Shown here piece after piece: positions 1 through 13,500 of a stretch of DNA of 64,000 nucleotides (positions are counted from its first letter, which is position 1; every line of letters begins with the position of its first letter). The translations under genes were made by a program, and so were the position numbers. The stretch lies in the NCBI RefSeq assembly GCF_022539315.1, contig NC_066317.1, positions 44,362,435-44,426,434 on the forward strand. Direction: 5' to 3'. Below the pieces are notes generated by a model, which saw nothing but the letters and a program-made list of their open reading frames with translations, was not told the origin of the DNA and ran no database searches. This stretch comes from Serinus canaria (Eukaryota; Chordata; Aves; Passeriformes; Fringillidae).

Positions 1-3000
1 TCAGATAGGTAATGTGCTGTGAAGGGTAAGTCTGGGCAAAGTGCTGTTTGCTATATGAACTGGCATTTGGGAAACTGTATTATCTAAGGAAGTTTGTAAG
101 GGAGGAAACTACCAAAAGCTCATAATTATCAATAAGTATTTTGATTTTCAGTATAGCTTAATTAAAAGTAAATACAAATTTACTTAAGGTTATAAGTAAG
201 TTATGGTTGAAATGAGAGCAGGGAAGATAAGTTAAAAATCTCAGGAATGAGTCCTTCATAATTTCTTTGTCAAAGGGCACTGGTCCATGCTACAACCACA
301 GGGCTTGGCAGGGGCAGAATTCAGGCCCTAAGAGTAGCAAATTATTATCTGACTCTGTACAAAAATCCTCAAAGGACATATCTGTCTCTGTCTTCTCTAT
401 ATTTTATATTTATTTAGAAATCTGCCAGAAGATATTTGCTTGCGGAATAATCAGGATTTTCTAAAATAGACAGATTGCATTCAGGCATGGGTTCAAAAGT
501 AAAAGTTTCTCCCTGAGATTCTTTTTGAAACTTTCAGACTCAAATACAAGGTATGAGAGTTCAGGCACTAACTGCCTGCCAGAGGAGAAAGACCAAGGCT
601 GATAAAAGTAATGGAGGGCAGTTAGCTGTCTCAGGGATATCAGCTGAAGAAGGAAAGCTCTAAATAGACTTGGCAGGCAATGAGAAAGGTAATAACAACA
701 TTTATAGCTCACAATTGGGAAGAATCAAAATTCCCTCAAGGAAACACTGACCATTTCTATGCTGCTTTATACACTCCATAGAAATGGATGACATTAGTGG
801 GCTTTTCCCCTGGGACTGTGAATGAAAAGTATTTTAATGCTGGTACCTGTTTAGTAAAAATAATCACAGAAACAGAAGGAATTTTAGGACATAGGTCCTG
901 TTCTCTGGGGTGGCAGATGTTCCAGTCTATACATGAAATCATGAAGGGGAGCAGGACCCACATTTGTCATGGGCTATGAGAATGATGTTACTGAGTAGCA
1001 GAAGCACCGTCTCCACTGGGCATTACCTAGAGTGGGTACCCCTCCCTTGTATGGCAGCTAAAGAAAGGGGCTGTGTCCTGGGGATGCCACCTGCTGTAAA
1101 AAGGAAACATTAGGTTGGAAACATTAGGTTAGAAAATGCCAGGCTGCTGCCCTGCTCCAGAATGCAGATGTGTAATTTTCCCTATGTTATCAGTGCTCTG
1201 CCATAGCATGAAGTCATAGGTTAAATTCATGCTTGTGCTCATACTTACTGGTGATCCTGCCTTGGGAAAGATGCAGAGACTCAATGAACCCTTACTGTCT
1301 GTGGCCTGTGACTAGAAAGAAATTCAGATTTTCAACTACTAAGCACAGTTAACAGCTGTAAAAACAGCTGTAAAAAATAATTTGTGTTGCTAAAGGTAAA
1401 CATGTCACAAGGGAAATGAAAGCTGTTGATGAATATTCAAATTTTTTTTCATTTATCCTTATTGTGTAAATATAATCTGGGCAAACTAACTCTTCCTGAT
1501 TAACTAATTTAGTGTAGTATTGTAAAGACAATTTAACATCTCTGCTTTCTTATTAATGCCACATTGCTACAAAGGGAAAAAAAGATGCAAGCTCTGTGCT
1601 AACAGTATATTATTTATACTTGAAACTGCTAAGTTACCTTAGCAGGACCTGATCCTAACTACATCTGAGCTCAGCCTTTCAGTCTGATGTGGTAAATGAG
1701 ACAAACCTAGTGCTGGCTTTGCAGTATTTTCAAGTGAAAGTGCAAGAGAATGGGATTTTATTCAAAGGAAATCAGTTTTATCTGTAGCTTTTGTTACAAA
1801 TCCCAGTCTAGTTCTGAATGAAATCTGGACTGAGAAGGGAATCAGTTCCACTTTAGCTCATACATCTTCTTTTATTCTGTCAAACCCTTTGCTGTGTACT
1901 TCTTCCCTTGCTGGCATGTGCTTAAGTTTTGTACTCCTTTTTGCCAGCTGTTTGATTAATTTTTATCTTGTCTTGCTTTTCTAATTCATTTTTTTTCAGT
2001 AACAGATTTTTAAAGGATTTTTTTTCCTTGTTGTGCTTACTGACTGAAAAGCTCTAGTAAATATTCATCAAGAAAGTGTTACGTTAGTGATTTTCTCAAT
2101 AAATATTTATTAGAGACTACAAATGCCTGTAGAACTGTGATAAATACTGGCTTCAGCTGAGAGAGAAACAGTGCCTGAAGAGCACTGCAGGCTGCAAGCA
2201 TGTTCAGATGCTTCCAATCAGTGACAAATATCTGGTGATTTTTGGGTAGGAGAGCTGAGATTTTCTTACCTACCAGGTCTGTCATACACATGATGGCACA
2301 GGATTAGCTTCTGAGCTGGGGACACAGAATTAAGAGGCAAATAATTTGAAATGGCAGCAGCAAACCAGAGGAGCTGGGGGCTGGCATTGGTTTTAAAGCA
2401 TTTTTGAAAATACTCTGTATCTTCTCCCAGTGGAAACAGTCTTCTGAATTTGCTGGATACGTGAGAAGCCAGAGGGGCTTCTTGTTATACAGCTACACAA
2501 GCATGTTGGTGTCCACTTCATTGGCATCTGTGTGTATGACTGGGAAAAAATTTAAAATGAACCCTGGAAGTGTTAAAGTAAATGAAAGGTCATCCACAAG
2601 TTAATTACTTGTAGTGCCTTACCTGTGTATTTGCACTGACACATGCTGCTCTGCTGCTCTCTGAACTAAGGGCTAGAAAAATAAACAGTTATGAGTGGGT
2701 AGATATGACTGAGGCAGGGGGGTCTCTGTGATAAATAATCCCAGCCCCTGTGCTCAGAGGCTGTGAGCAGCTTTGGCCAAAGGCACGAGTTGCTTGCCAG
2801 CCCCATTGTGTGATTCATCTCGGTTCAGCAGCCGAGACAGCAGTTAATAAACATTCTTATTGTCTGCACTCAAAACAAGCTGAGGTCACATGGGGCTGGC
2901 ACTGTTACCTAGGAGGAGAGGCAGGCTCTGCTCTCCAGACTGCTGTTTTCTTGGCTGTTTTAATGAAATCTTATCCTGACAGGTTTCAAACCCTTGGACT

Positions 3001-4620
3001 GAGAGCAACGAGATGACTGTCAGAGCAATAGGGATGTATTATTTGCATGTGCTTCTGGTCTTTGTGCCAGGAACTCAGAGCAATGTGCTTTACCCGTGGC
3101 TCTGCTGAGCTTTACACACAGAATACTATTCCTGCTGAAATCACTCCTGAAGCAGCTAGAGAAGGGAGAGAGTGAGAGAGAGAGAGAGAAGTGAAAACCA
3201 CAGTGATTTGTACCACTACATAAACAGTTTAGGTTTTCCTTTCCAACTGTGCAGCTCATGGGTGTGAGGAGAAATACAGCCAGATCATTAAACCTTCTAG
3301 GCTAGCTTGTCTGAGCCAGTGCTCAGCGTAGACAGGGCACAGGACAGTAAGTGATAAACACCTCTCCTTAACTGCCACTTGTTTATACCATGTCAGAGGG
3401 GTAGAAGTGGCCCTGTTCCTCTGTCATTGGCAGGGATGTAGGGATGTAAGCACTGGGCTTCCTGCATGGTGGGTCTGGGCTTGATGGGCTGGCCTCAGAA
3501 GGTGTGCACATGCTGCTGGCCAAGAGGACAGACCATGGCCTGTCAGAGCTCTAACTGGGCAGGAGAGTTCCTTGCTCAGTTCCTTGTTCCCCGATTCCTT
3601 TAAATTCCATCATCTTGCAGCTCACTTAGGTCTTATTTCAGGAGTCTCTCCCTATTCAGCAAGGGATTAAACACAAGCTTCAGTGGCTTAGCTGAACAGG
3701 ATAGAGTTAAGCTCAGGACCTTCCTAGTATTTATTAGCACAATGGTCAGAGGTCTGACTGTCATGAGCAGTGTATGTAAGAGCTGTGAATGCCCACTGAA
3801 TGGCCAGCCTGCTGCTGTCACTCCTGCATTTTGTTGTGACCACCAATGCAGCAGTCATGCAGAGCCCGTCTGCTTGCCCTCAGCCCCTGCCTGACCAGGT
3901 GTCTGGAGATGGCAGCATTTGCTTCCTCCCACCTCTGCAAAAATCATTTTTAGCAGTATCTCATCTGCCTTCCAGTTCTTAGTGATCAGAGGGCCTTTTG
4001 GAAACTTTTGGACTCAGCACTTCCTATCAAGGTTGCCTGTGGTTGAATTCAACTACTGATCTACTCCTAAGCTCCCTGAAAATTCATCCTGGCTGAGGAA
4101 ACATCGTTTTTAATTTCACTCCAATACAGTTTTAGTCTGCTAAATTCCATAGTTCACCTCCAAATGGAACCAACAGCTTTCATCTGGCTTGAGGATTTAA
4201 GGAAAAGCATAGATTAATTCCCAGTGACCCATGCTGAAGTGATGTAGTGGAGAGGCAGTTTCAGTGTTTGTCACACCTAAAAATGCAATGACAGTGGATA
4301 ATTTTCTCTGCTCAGTTCTTTTCTTTTGGATGCAGCAGTTGTTTCCACTTAGATCTGAAGAGACTTGGAAAGTGATCTGATGAATTAGAAGACACTACTT
4401 AGGAGGAAATGAAAATAAATCTTTGCAGCTCTCTGTTGCTTCCTCAAGCCTTTCTGTGACTAGTACTAAGCTGTTATTGTACAGGATTTTTGAGATGCCA
4501 GGGAAGGAAAAACAAAGGGATTTGTGTGCAGCACGAAGTTTTCCACCCCGGGATTTTGGATTCCTGTTGGGGGGCTGACACGGAGCTATCCTGCTGCTGT
4601 ACCCCAGCAGCAGCCCAGAG
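1..4620. other. Intergenic, no gene recognised
   Basis: AT-rich intergenic sequence with only short ORFs that resemble nothing I know. Notable points are a TGATAA (2729-2734), ATAAACA (2847-2853) and AGGTCA (2883-2888) group around 2.7-2.9 kb and the GA repeat at 3159. A small tandem duplication of ACAGCTGTAAAAA lies near 1352-1377. Confidence 0.7.
3159..3189. repeat. Imperfect (GA)n microsatellite
   Basis: Purine-only stretch of GAGA type, with the cleanest run at 3174-3188. Short and interrupted; no other role is visible. Confidence 0.8.
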
Positions 4621-4940
4621 CCCTTGCCCATGGAGGGAGCTGCTGTCACCTTGCAGGAGCCCCTTGCCCATGGAGGGAGCTGATGTCACCTTGCAGGAGC
4701 CCCTTGCCCATGGAGGGGGCTGCTGTCACCTTGCAGGAGCCCCTTGCCCGTGGAGGGAGCTGCTCTCACCTTGCAGGAGCCCCTTGCCCGTGGAGGGGGC
4801 TGCTGTCACCTTGCAGGAGCCCCTTGCCCGTGGAGGGAGCTGCTCTCACCTTGCAGGAGCCCCTTGCCCATGGAGGGAGCTGCTCTCACCTTGCAGGAGC
4901 CCCTTGCCCGTGGAGGGGGCTGATGTCACCTTGCAGGAGC
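4621..4940 (+). repeat. 40-bp minisatellite, 8 copies
   Basis: Eight head-to-tail copies of a 40-bp unit start at 4621 and recur every 40 bp to 4901. Each begins CCCTTGCCCRTGGAGG and ends CACCTTGCAGGAGC. Copies differ at a few sites: CCCA/CCCG, GGGAGC/GGGGGC and TGCTGT/TGATGT/TGCTCT. Because 40 is not a multiple of 3, two + frames stay open across it; these are not likely to be genes. The array should be length-variable. Confidence 0.97.
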
Positions 4941-7900
4941 CCAGGCTGGCCTGTGTCAAAACTCTGGTGTGCTCCCAGAAAAACAGATGAGGATTCTTTC
5001 TTCATTCTGTGATGGAAATGAAGAACAGGCATGCATCTCAGGAAATAATAGCACTGCTTTTTAGCTCCATTCTCTGCTTTGGAAATCAAGTGTGGCTGGT
5101 GAGTCCTGCAGCCAGGCTGGCCTGCGTGGGACCACATTGTGCTAGTCTGAACATGCCATGCTACTGCTGAGCATCTCATAAAGTCTGCTACTGTAGCTTT
5201 TTAATGTGTGCCCTTCCAGAAATTTCCCTCTCTCTCTTTCTCTCTTCATGTCTCTTTTTTTCTTCTTTTTTCTTCCTTTTTTTTTTCCCTCGCAGCTATA
5301 CAGGAAATGTTTTGGAAGGGAGAGTCAGGAGACTTAAGTCTGGAATTTTTATGTACACCAGAAACTTAAATGTGTGGTTCAAGCTGATAAACTCACCACA
5401 CCTCTTTCTGTTTTCTTTATAGACTTATTACAAATATCTGGCTTGGAACCTTGATTTATGGTCTGAACAAAAGGAATATAGATGGTAGAGACATGAAAAG
5501 ATAAATCTCTGGAGGAGACATAAAAGAGTTTGTTCAGCTTTTGGATTGTTTCTTAATGAAACAGAATAACAGAAAAGATCAGAACACTAATTTTTAAAAT
5601 GTTTGGGTTTAAGGAAGCTGTTGAACATTAGTGATGCTACATATAAAATATCACCTCTATTGTTTTATGCCTGAGTTGAAATTGCCTATAGAGTGCAGCC
5701 CTGAGTTTCTCACAGCATCACAGTTTGTATTGCTCTCAACTGGAGCTTTCTACAGAAAAAGCACCAGCAAGCACAGAGAGCTTATGGTGTATTTATAAAC
5801 CAGAGCTGGCCAAAATTTCCCAATAGTGCATTTAGGAGCACTTTTTTGAATAATTTCCTATGGAAGGTTTTGTGAAACTGTCTATATTGCCATGATGCTT
5901 AATTGAGAAAAGAATAAATTGATAATTTCTGTTTATCTTTTATTTTTCCTGTATATAGTATTTTAAATAATTCTAATCAAAATGAATCTTTGTGACTTCA
6001 GTTTTGACAGCCATAAACTCAAAGTCTCTATGGACATAAAGGACACCTTTATCCCCAGAAAAGACATGAGACTTCCATGAAAGTTTGACCTAGAACACCT
6101 TTTAGGGATTAAAAAAAAAGGACACTTACTCTTGACTTAAAAATTTTCAGCGGTGGAGAATTCCCACAAAATTTGGTAAGTTTTTCCAGTGATTAGTTAT
6201 CCTTACAGCCAAAGAGCTTGCACTTTTATTTCTAAACTGAATTTGTGTGGCTTCAACTTCTCACTCTATGAACTTATTATACCTTGGTCTCCTACAGATT
6301 AAAATATTCAGCTTGTAGGCTCCTATGATCAAATCATCTCTGTTCTGATTTGTTAATTTAAATAAGAACTACCACTGGTATCTGTCCATGAAAGACATAT
6401 GTCCTTTATGGCTGTCCTTTGAATCTCTTTCAGCTGAGCAGGATCCCTCCTTGACTGCAGGCACCAGAATGAATCCCACTTCTCTGGCAGCAATTTAATC
6501 TGTGAAACATAAAGAAGAAATCTAACCTTCCCACTCAGTATCTATTATATGGCCAAGAATTGCACAGGGCATCCTATTGCAAGAGGACTTTAATCAGTAC
6601 TTTATATATGCCTGAATACAGTCTAGTTTGAATGACAGTCTGTTAATTTGATCCATCTAATTGTCTTTGAAACCTCAAAGACTTTGCATGTCAAAATCAT
6701 ATGGCACTGAAACTGCATGAGGATAATTTTCTCAAGTCAGCAGGTTTCTGCTGTTTTCACATATAACCATAGGTTATATCTTCTAGGTCCACTTTGAGGG
6801 TTTTTTTTTGCCTAGATTGGAGCTCTCTGCATTTGGAAAAGGGGAATTTTAGAAAGCAGAGATTCATATAATACACAGACTCAAGGTAACATTATGAAAA
6901 AATGGGTGCTCTAAGTTTATATAGTTCAGCATCTAGTTGCCCAGATAAACAAATTAAGATTTACTTTCCACTGTGAAGCTAAAAGATGAGGAACTCACTT
7001 GCAGGTCCAGTCTGTCCTCATGTCACTGGTGAGAGTTACTGGCCTTTAGTGGTCACTGGGTGTCCCATGTGAAAGGAACTGTTGAGTCTTATAACTACAG
7101 GTAGCCACACCATGGTATTGCCACCCTGGCTGCCCTTAGCAGCACTTTTCCCAAGGACTGAGTAAGTGTCAAAATAACTGCAGAGACAAACCTACCCATT
7201 CATCCCCATCAGGATGTCTACCAGAAAAAGAAATCAGGCACCTCATCAGGAACAGGTGGGGAATTTATGCTGCTCCTAGCCAAGCTGTCATTCCCCTTTG
7301 GCTAAATAAGATATTTGCTCCCAGCTCTTTCAAGAACACTAAATTAACCTAAAAAAAATCAGGTCTGTATCCAAATGTAAACAGATTATCTCTGGACCCT
7401 AACAAATGAGATTGCAGCAAAGAATTATGTAATTCTCAAATTTGACCTCCAGTCAATGCAAACCTTCAAGAGCAGCCTCGTCTTTATGGGGATCTATTCC
7501 AAGCTTTAAAGCATCCATGGCTCTGGTTTTGTCATGAGCACATAGTAAATGTGTCTAAACATAGCTACTGTGAATGTCTGGAAGTTACCAGCGGAGGCAG
7601 AAGCAGCTAATTGAATACAGCACCAGCAGGCATAATGAATGTGCCTTGATTTTAATGTTATGTGAAAGATTTAATATTCAAGTGACTACATTAGTATTAA
7701 TTGCATTGCTTATTCTGAAAATGAAAAAGGTAAAGAATCACTAAAATTAGTGTGTTAATTCGACTCAAATGAAGGGATTAAAGGTAGAGGGAAAAATGAA
7801 AACAAAGCATTACCAAATCCTTTTACTCACTTCATTTGGCAAACAAGATCTTTCTGTTCAACTAAAAAGAAATATTGATAATTATAATGTATTATGCGCC

Positions 7901-10900
7901 AAGTGAGTATTTTCCATTGCAACAATTATTTTCACTTAGCACGTTAATGTTGACAGAAAAAGACCAAAGGCACCCTTGTGACTTTACCAGCATGTCATAA
8001 CAAAATGAAGGCTTAACCTGTTTCTGAAGGATTGACTTTCAAGCAGGAAACTGGGCTATTTTGGAAACTTAGCTAATGACACTGTTATTTTTTCTCCCGA
8101 GTGATAAGGTTGATGGATACATACCATTTGTATTTTGCTTAATCCTTTTTCTCCCATGCTCAGGACTATCACTTACACCATAGTGCTGATCAATCAATGT
8201 ATATTAGTATCTAGCTCTATGGACAAATGCTCTTGCTCTGTCGTTTGCAGCTGTAAATTTATTTTGACAGAATCATCTGACACATGGTATGCTTCTTCTC
8301 CTTTGGAGAACTGTAAAGAATAAAATTTTCAGAGGGACCTAGTATAATTTGGTTTCCAAATCTTAGTGAAGTCCTAGGGGTACCAAGTGCCTGTGTGCTC
8401 CAGCAGTCCTGGACAATGCAGCCAAAGGCTGATAGGATCTTCCTTATGCTCCAAAATATTGTCACAGTAAAATTTTTGGGATAGATGAAGTTTCTATAAA
8501 ATGTGGAGATGTAAAGGGCAATAAATATACAGATTTATGAGATTTAGAAAGGGTACTAATAACAGTAGCTACCACAGGTGTTCAGATGTTCCAATTTTTT
8601 CCCTAAGGGTAATGTTTTCAAGCTAGCTCACCAAAATAAACTCCTTCAGCGAGCATACCGTAAAGGATATATTTGGATTACAGAGCTCTGCAGTATCAGT
8701 GCTTGGCTTCCTTATGGAATTTAAAATACATTTTAACTGATGGTGAAGAATTCCCAGTTGAAGAGAAGAGATGCTCAATAAAAACATGATTTTACCATCA
8801 CCCGACACTTCTGCAAGGTCATGAGGGCAGATAAACAACTTCCTGCAGCTGTGGCTACATCTGGCACACGACCGAGGCAGAGAGCGTGCTTCACAAAGAT
8901 AAACATATCAGGTTGTATCTTCATAGTCTCCTACACTTCTGGATAAAGCTTGGGGAACTGAACTTGGCCCTGCAGTGCCAGCAGTAATTAATATTTGAAA
9001 CTGCTTTGCCACTAATTAAGCAAAACAGCCCTGCAGTAAGTTTAACGCCCCCAATAATGTGTGGTGATTGTGGGTACCTTGCTGCCCCTGAAGCCCCACT
9101 GTTTTTTCTTTCCTGGAGACAGTAGCCTCAGGGGCAGAGAGCTGAAAGGGAAGAAATGACCTGTGGGTGTGTGCACGTGGTCTGTGGGTGGGTGGTGTGT
9201 GAGAGCCAGGTAGCAGATCTGCTCCCAAAATTGTCACATAAATAATTTGTGTGCTGGGGGATGAGTTCCTCATGGCCTTAGGCTTGGGGATGCTGCTGTG
9301 TTCCCAAGACACGTTTTATTAGCCATTTTTAGAAGATAGTATCTCTGTGGATTGCTTGGTACAGTAGGCTTGGTTGAAGAGGATTTCTAACCTATTGTGA
9401 CTCAGTTGGTTGCCTTTTTCCTCAGAGGCTGTCATGGTACTTTTGGGTGTAGGGTGGGGTAGCTTTATTTCCTATCTGAGCAAGAAATCAAGAAATGATT
9501 GTCGACTGATCCCAGATTGAAACTTTTTGGCATATTCAATGACACAAGCTGAGTTAGCTTTAACCTGAATAGTAGGTGGAAGAATTAATGAAATTTTGCA
9601 TGATTTTTTGTATTTGGATAGTGGAATAATGTTGCACAGCTGGATTTCCCTTGTAGCTCCTTAGGCAAATTCTATGTGGGTTCCTCTGCATGTTTCTGGA
9701 GGGAAATCCTGTCCTGGAAAAGTGCCTTCCTTTCTCCCTGGGCTATCCCAGAAGCCCAGTTGTCCACAGAGGGCAATCCAGACCCTCCTCTGAAGTAGGA
9801 GAGGAATAGACCATTGTCCTCTCTGCTGAGGTTTGGCACCTTGTGGAATAGGGAAAGGGATCTGAAAGGGAAGGATAGGCAGTACCCAGCATTTTTATTA
9901 TTTTATATATTATATTACATTTTGGTTATTGGTTAAATGGGGTCACATTATGGTGGGGTGGTCACTTAGCCCATGACTGGGAGCTGCAGCCCTGTGAGCT
10001 TGAAGAAGCACCTGAGAGGTGCCCCACAAGCTCTGTACAAGAAGTCCTTAGAGAGCCTTTATGCCTGGACAAGTCTGTTCATAACACACCACAGAGGTGG
10101 ATGGGACACAGTGGAGGTGCTGGGCAGACACAGAGCCCTTGGTGCAGCCTCTTGCCACCCTCTGATTCAAGGACCACTCAGCCAGCAGCTGGCAATGGAA
10201 GGATCACGTACATGTTGTACCAGCTAGATCCCTCAAAGAGCAAAAGCAGAATTCCTCCTCTGCCCTCAGCATGGCAGCACCAAGGAATAGTGGTTTGGTG
10301 GCACAGCTGCCTTCTTACTTCTGTGTTGGGAGACACGACTTCATTGCTTGCTTATGTGTTAGGAGATTGCTGGCCTTGTTGCCTGTAAATGTTTCTGATA
10401 TACTCCATGAGAAAACTAAAGTTGCTAGGACCTTGGCCCAAGTTTATTCTATCTGGAACAGTGCAGTTTTTTGTTTGACTTTAATTCAGTTTACCAAATA
10501 AAGAAACAAAATGAATGATTATAAAACATCTGTTTTCTTCAGAAAAGCCCAAGTTGTGTAACAAGCCATGCCAGGTAAGTATTTGTCCACAGTTCAACAC
10601 ATCAGAGGGCGAACTGCAGGAGCTGACAATATAGGAACCATTTGATGTTGTGTTTCTACCCTGCTTCCTGGCAGACACCTCTCAGAGATGACAGGGGAGT
10701 ATCATTTTTACATGACGGTGTTTCTACCAAACTGCTGATAGAGCCCTTCACAAGATCACAGGAGGGTCCGTATCATCTGATTAGCATTTAGAGAAGCTGG
10801 TCATCTGCGAGGGAACCGCAGGAGACCACAGGCTGCACCCTCAAGGGCTGAGAGAGGAAAGGCTCAATCAGTGGTTGATAAGGCTTAGCAATGATAAATC

Positions 10901-13372
10901 ACAAACAAAACTCCAGGCTTAGGAATTCACAGCACAATCTGTCATGAATTTCCTTCCCGTTCCTCCCTCCCTCCCCAATATCTGATGAGAATTTGACTTT
11001 CAAAATGATCTCTGGCAGTACAAGAAACCAAATCAGTGAGAATTGCTGAGATATTCCTGGCTTTGGTTACTTTTCTTAGTATTCTATTTTATTTTACTTT
11101 GTTATATATCTTTTTATTTGTGTGTATGTATGTCTCTGGGTATATTTATGCAATATTGTATTGTTAAAATGCAAAAATCCCATGTGAAGAACACTTGGTA
11201 GCAGTTTAGAAACACTTTAAATGAGGGACCTTTGAAATCTGTCTAGGAGCCCCAGTTCCCCACTGAATCAGACTGCAAAGCCCTTTGAAAATCACTGCAG
11301 ATTTGACTTCAAGCAAAAAGACCTTTTCTACAGGAGGCACTTCTGGGAAGAATGCCCTGTGCATCAGGTTTTCCAGCAGTTCTGAGAGGCTGTCCCCCCT
11401 CACTCACCCAGCTAGCAGACACAGGTACAGTGTGCAGGCACGGAGGTGGAGGCAGCTGGAGGTGCCTCCTGCCCCACTGCAGCTGGGGAGGACACACAGG
11501 AGCACTTGGGGTCCCAGCTGTGGGACAGCACATGTGACTGAGCTCTGGAATGGCAGCACTGCTCTAGGGCTGCCCAGGACACTTCTGCTTCTGCACCTCT
11601 TACCCTTGGTTACCATTTTGTTGATGAAAAGGAAAGATGAAAAGATCTTCAGGTCTCCCTTTGCCCAAGAATGGTATAAACAGGACTTAACAGAGTATTC
11701 TTTCCTCACTATAGCACCTGGAGTCTCACCTGCACAGCCTCTCTCCCACTCCCAGGGTGCAGTGAGCAGGGTAGAAGCAGGCCCTTGCTTTGTCTCTGTC
11801 TCTGGGCACAGGAGCCTCCCTGCAGACTGTGAATCCCCTCCCCAGCACCTTTTCCATGCTGCACCTCACATAAGGGTTGGAGGCAAATGAGTGCTATTAG
11901 ATGTCTTTCATACAAAGCAGGTTCCTCCCTCTCTTCAGAGAGATGCTGGATGAGCAAACCCTGTGTGAACAACATCCCTCCCAACTGCACATCTGCTGCC
12001 CCTCACTTCTCTGACAGGGGCACATGGGGGTGCAGACGTGGGGTCAAATAATCACATCTATCCAGTTAAGCTAAAATCCAAGGAAGAAAAATACTGTTAG
12101 AAGGGACTGGGGATGAAAAAAAATGGATTTGAGGGGGAATGGTTGCAAAAAGCAGACAAGAAAAAAACCAATTCTTTTGGAGAAAAAATAATTTGGAAAT
12201 TGCACATTCACCGCTGCCTAGTTTGAGGGATGGATGGTAAGAACTGCATTCAGCTTCTCACAGAACTGCCCTTTGAAAAACATTAAAATGTTGGCCAGTG
12301 GACTTGTGATGAAATCTGTGGGTTTTAACCCTAAACTATGATCCTGGGATATTTTGGAGCACTGTTGCATTGCTTTACTATCTTAGCTGATAGGACGAAC
12401 TGAAAAATAGCAGAAATGTCCTTTCCAAACTGATGTGAGAAAGAAAACTGTTTCCAGAGGTGAACATTGAGGATCAATTTTTATTTTTTACCTTATGAAA
12501 AATCATTGTATGACTTGGTCATACAATACATGGTCTGCTTTTTACATCTGTAACAATTTCTGCTCCATAAGAGCAGTAGGATTCCTCCAAGGGATGCCCA
12601 AGTATGCAGAGATGCTGACACTAGCCTGATGCTGGTGCTAACAGTGTGCACTGCTTGCTCCTCGTTCCTATTGGACAGTAACATGTACCCTGGGGTGTCT
12701 TCAGGCTTTTGATTAAGCTCCCTGGGATTCCAGCTTTGTAGATGGGCCATTGTAAATGCAGAGGCAGAAAAAAGATGTGACCCCCTCTGCTCCAAGGGTG
12801 GTACAGCCACCTCTCCTGGCAGGAAGCGTTCAGATGCCCTTGATGACAATGGGCAAACAGACAGTGTTTTTGTTTATTTTCTCATAAAGTGCTGATGAAC
12901 AAATGAGGCAGAGGCATTAAGAAACTCATGCTGTGAGAAGAGATTTGAGTTTATCAGCTGCTTCTTGGAGGGCTAAATTTTACATGGAGTATAAAGCAAT
13001 CCCTTCCTGAGGTGTGAAACTCTGGAGCTTTATATCATAAATAAGAAGGGAGGAGTGCTTTCCTGAGGGATTTGCTCTTTTCTGAAGTCAGATTTGAATA
13101 ACATGATTTATTTTCTCAGATTTTCTTTGGTGTAACACAATCATGAGACACATCACAGCTAGCTAGTCTAGTTGACAGGTAGTAGAAGATGAGAGGCAGC
13201 ACCTATGGATAAAGCACAGCCTGGAAATACTGAGGAAGATCTCTAACTAACAGGCTAAACTTTTCTATTAAGGTTCATTCATGTGACAGTCTAATCTTTC
13301 TGTTGAAAGTTTATGTTCAAAACTCAGGCTGGTATTTGCCCTCCCTGAAGGCATCAGAAAAGGATCAAAATA
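4941..13372. other. Intergenic, no gene recognised
   Basis: No coding potential was recognised. The polypyrimidine tract at 5224 and an AT-rich, homeodomain-motif-like stretch at about 7.6-8.0 kb stand out by eye. A 201-codon + strand ORF (11285-11890) lies in a locally GC-richer patch; I could not relate it to any protein family. Confidence 0.65.
5224..5294. repeat. Polypyrimidine tract (C/T, nearly pure)
   Basis: About 70 nt of almost only C and T, ending in TTTCCCTCGCAG at 5295. It looks like a strong 3' splice site in form, but I see no transcript context, so I list it as low-complexity sequence. Confidence 0.8.
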
Positions 13373-13500
13373 TAGAATCACAGAGTATTCTGAGTTGGAA
13401 GGGACCACAAGGATCATGGAGTCCAACTCTTAAATGAATGGCCCGTGGGGGGGTCGTACAGAATCATGCCTAACAAAAATAGGCAGCAGTGACCCTGAGC
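13373..13500 (-). mobile_element. CR1 LINE 3'-end fragment, antisense
   Basis: The stretch ATAGAATCACAGAGTATTCT, then GAGTTGGAAGGGACC and GATCATGGAGTCCAACTC, matches the well-known antisense form of the 3' end of avian CR1 (chicken repeat 1) retroposons. Similarity fades after about 13475, so the right boundary is approximate. It is a 5'-truncated, inactive copy without any coding part. Confidence 0.85.

Noticed and set aside
4490..5012. Two overlapping sense ORFs of 162-166 codons with internal repeats
   Set aside because: Both are readings of the 40-bp minisatellite, whose unit is not a multiple of three. No family, no splice context.
5297..5315. ACAGGAAATGTTTT, an ETS core beside a FOX-like word, as a composite endothelial motif
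   Set aside because: A single isolated match of uncertain consensus; too frequent by chance in 49 kb.
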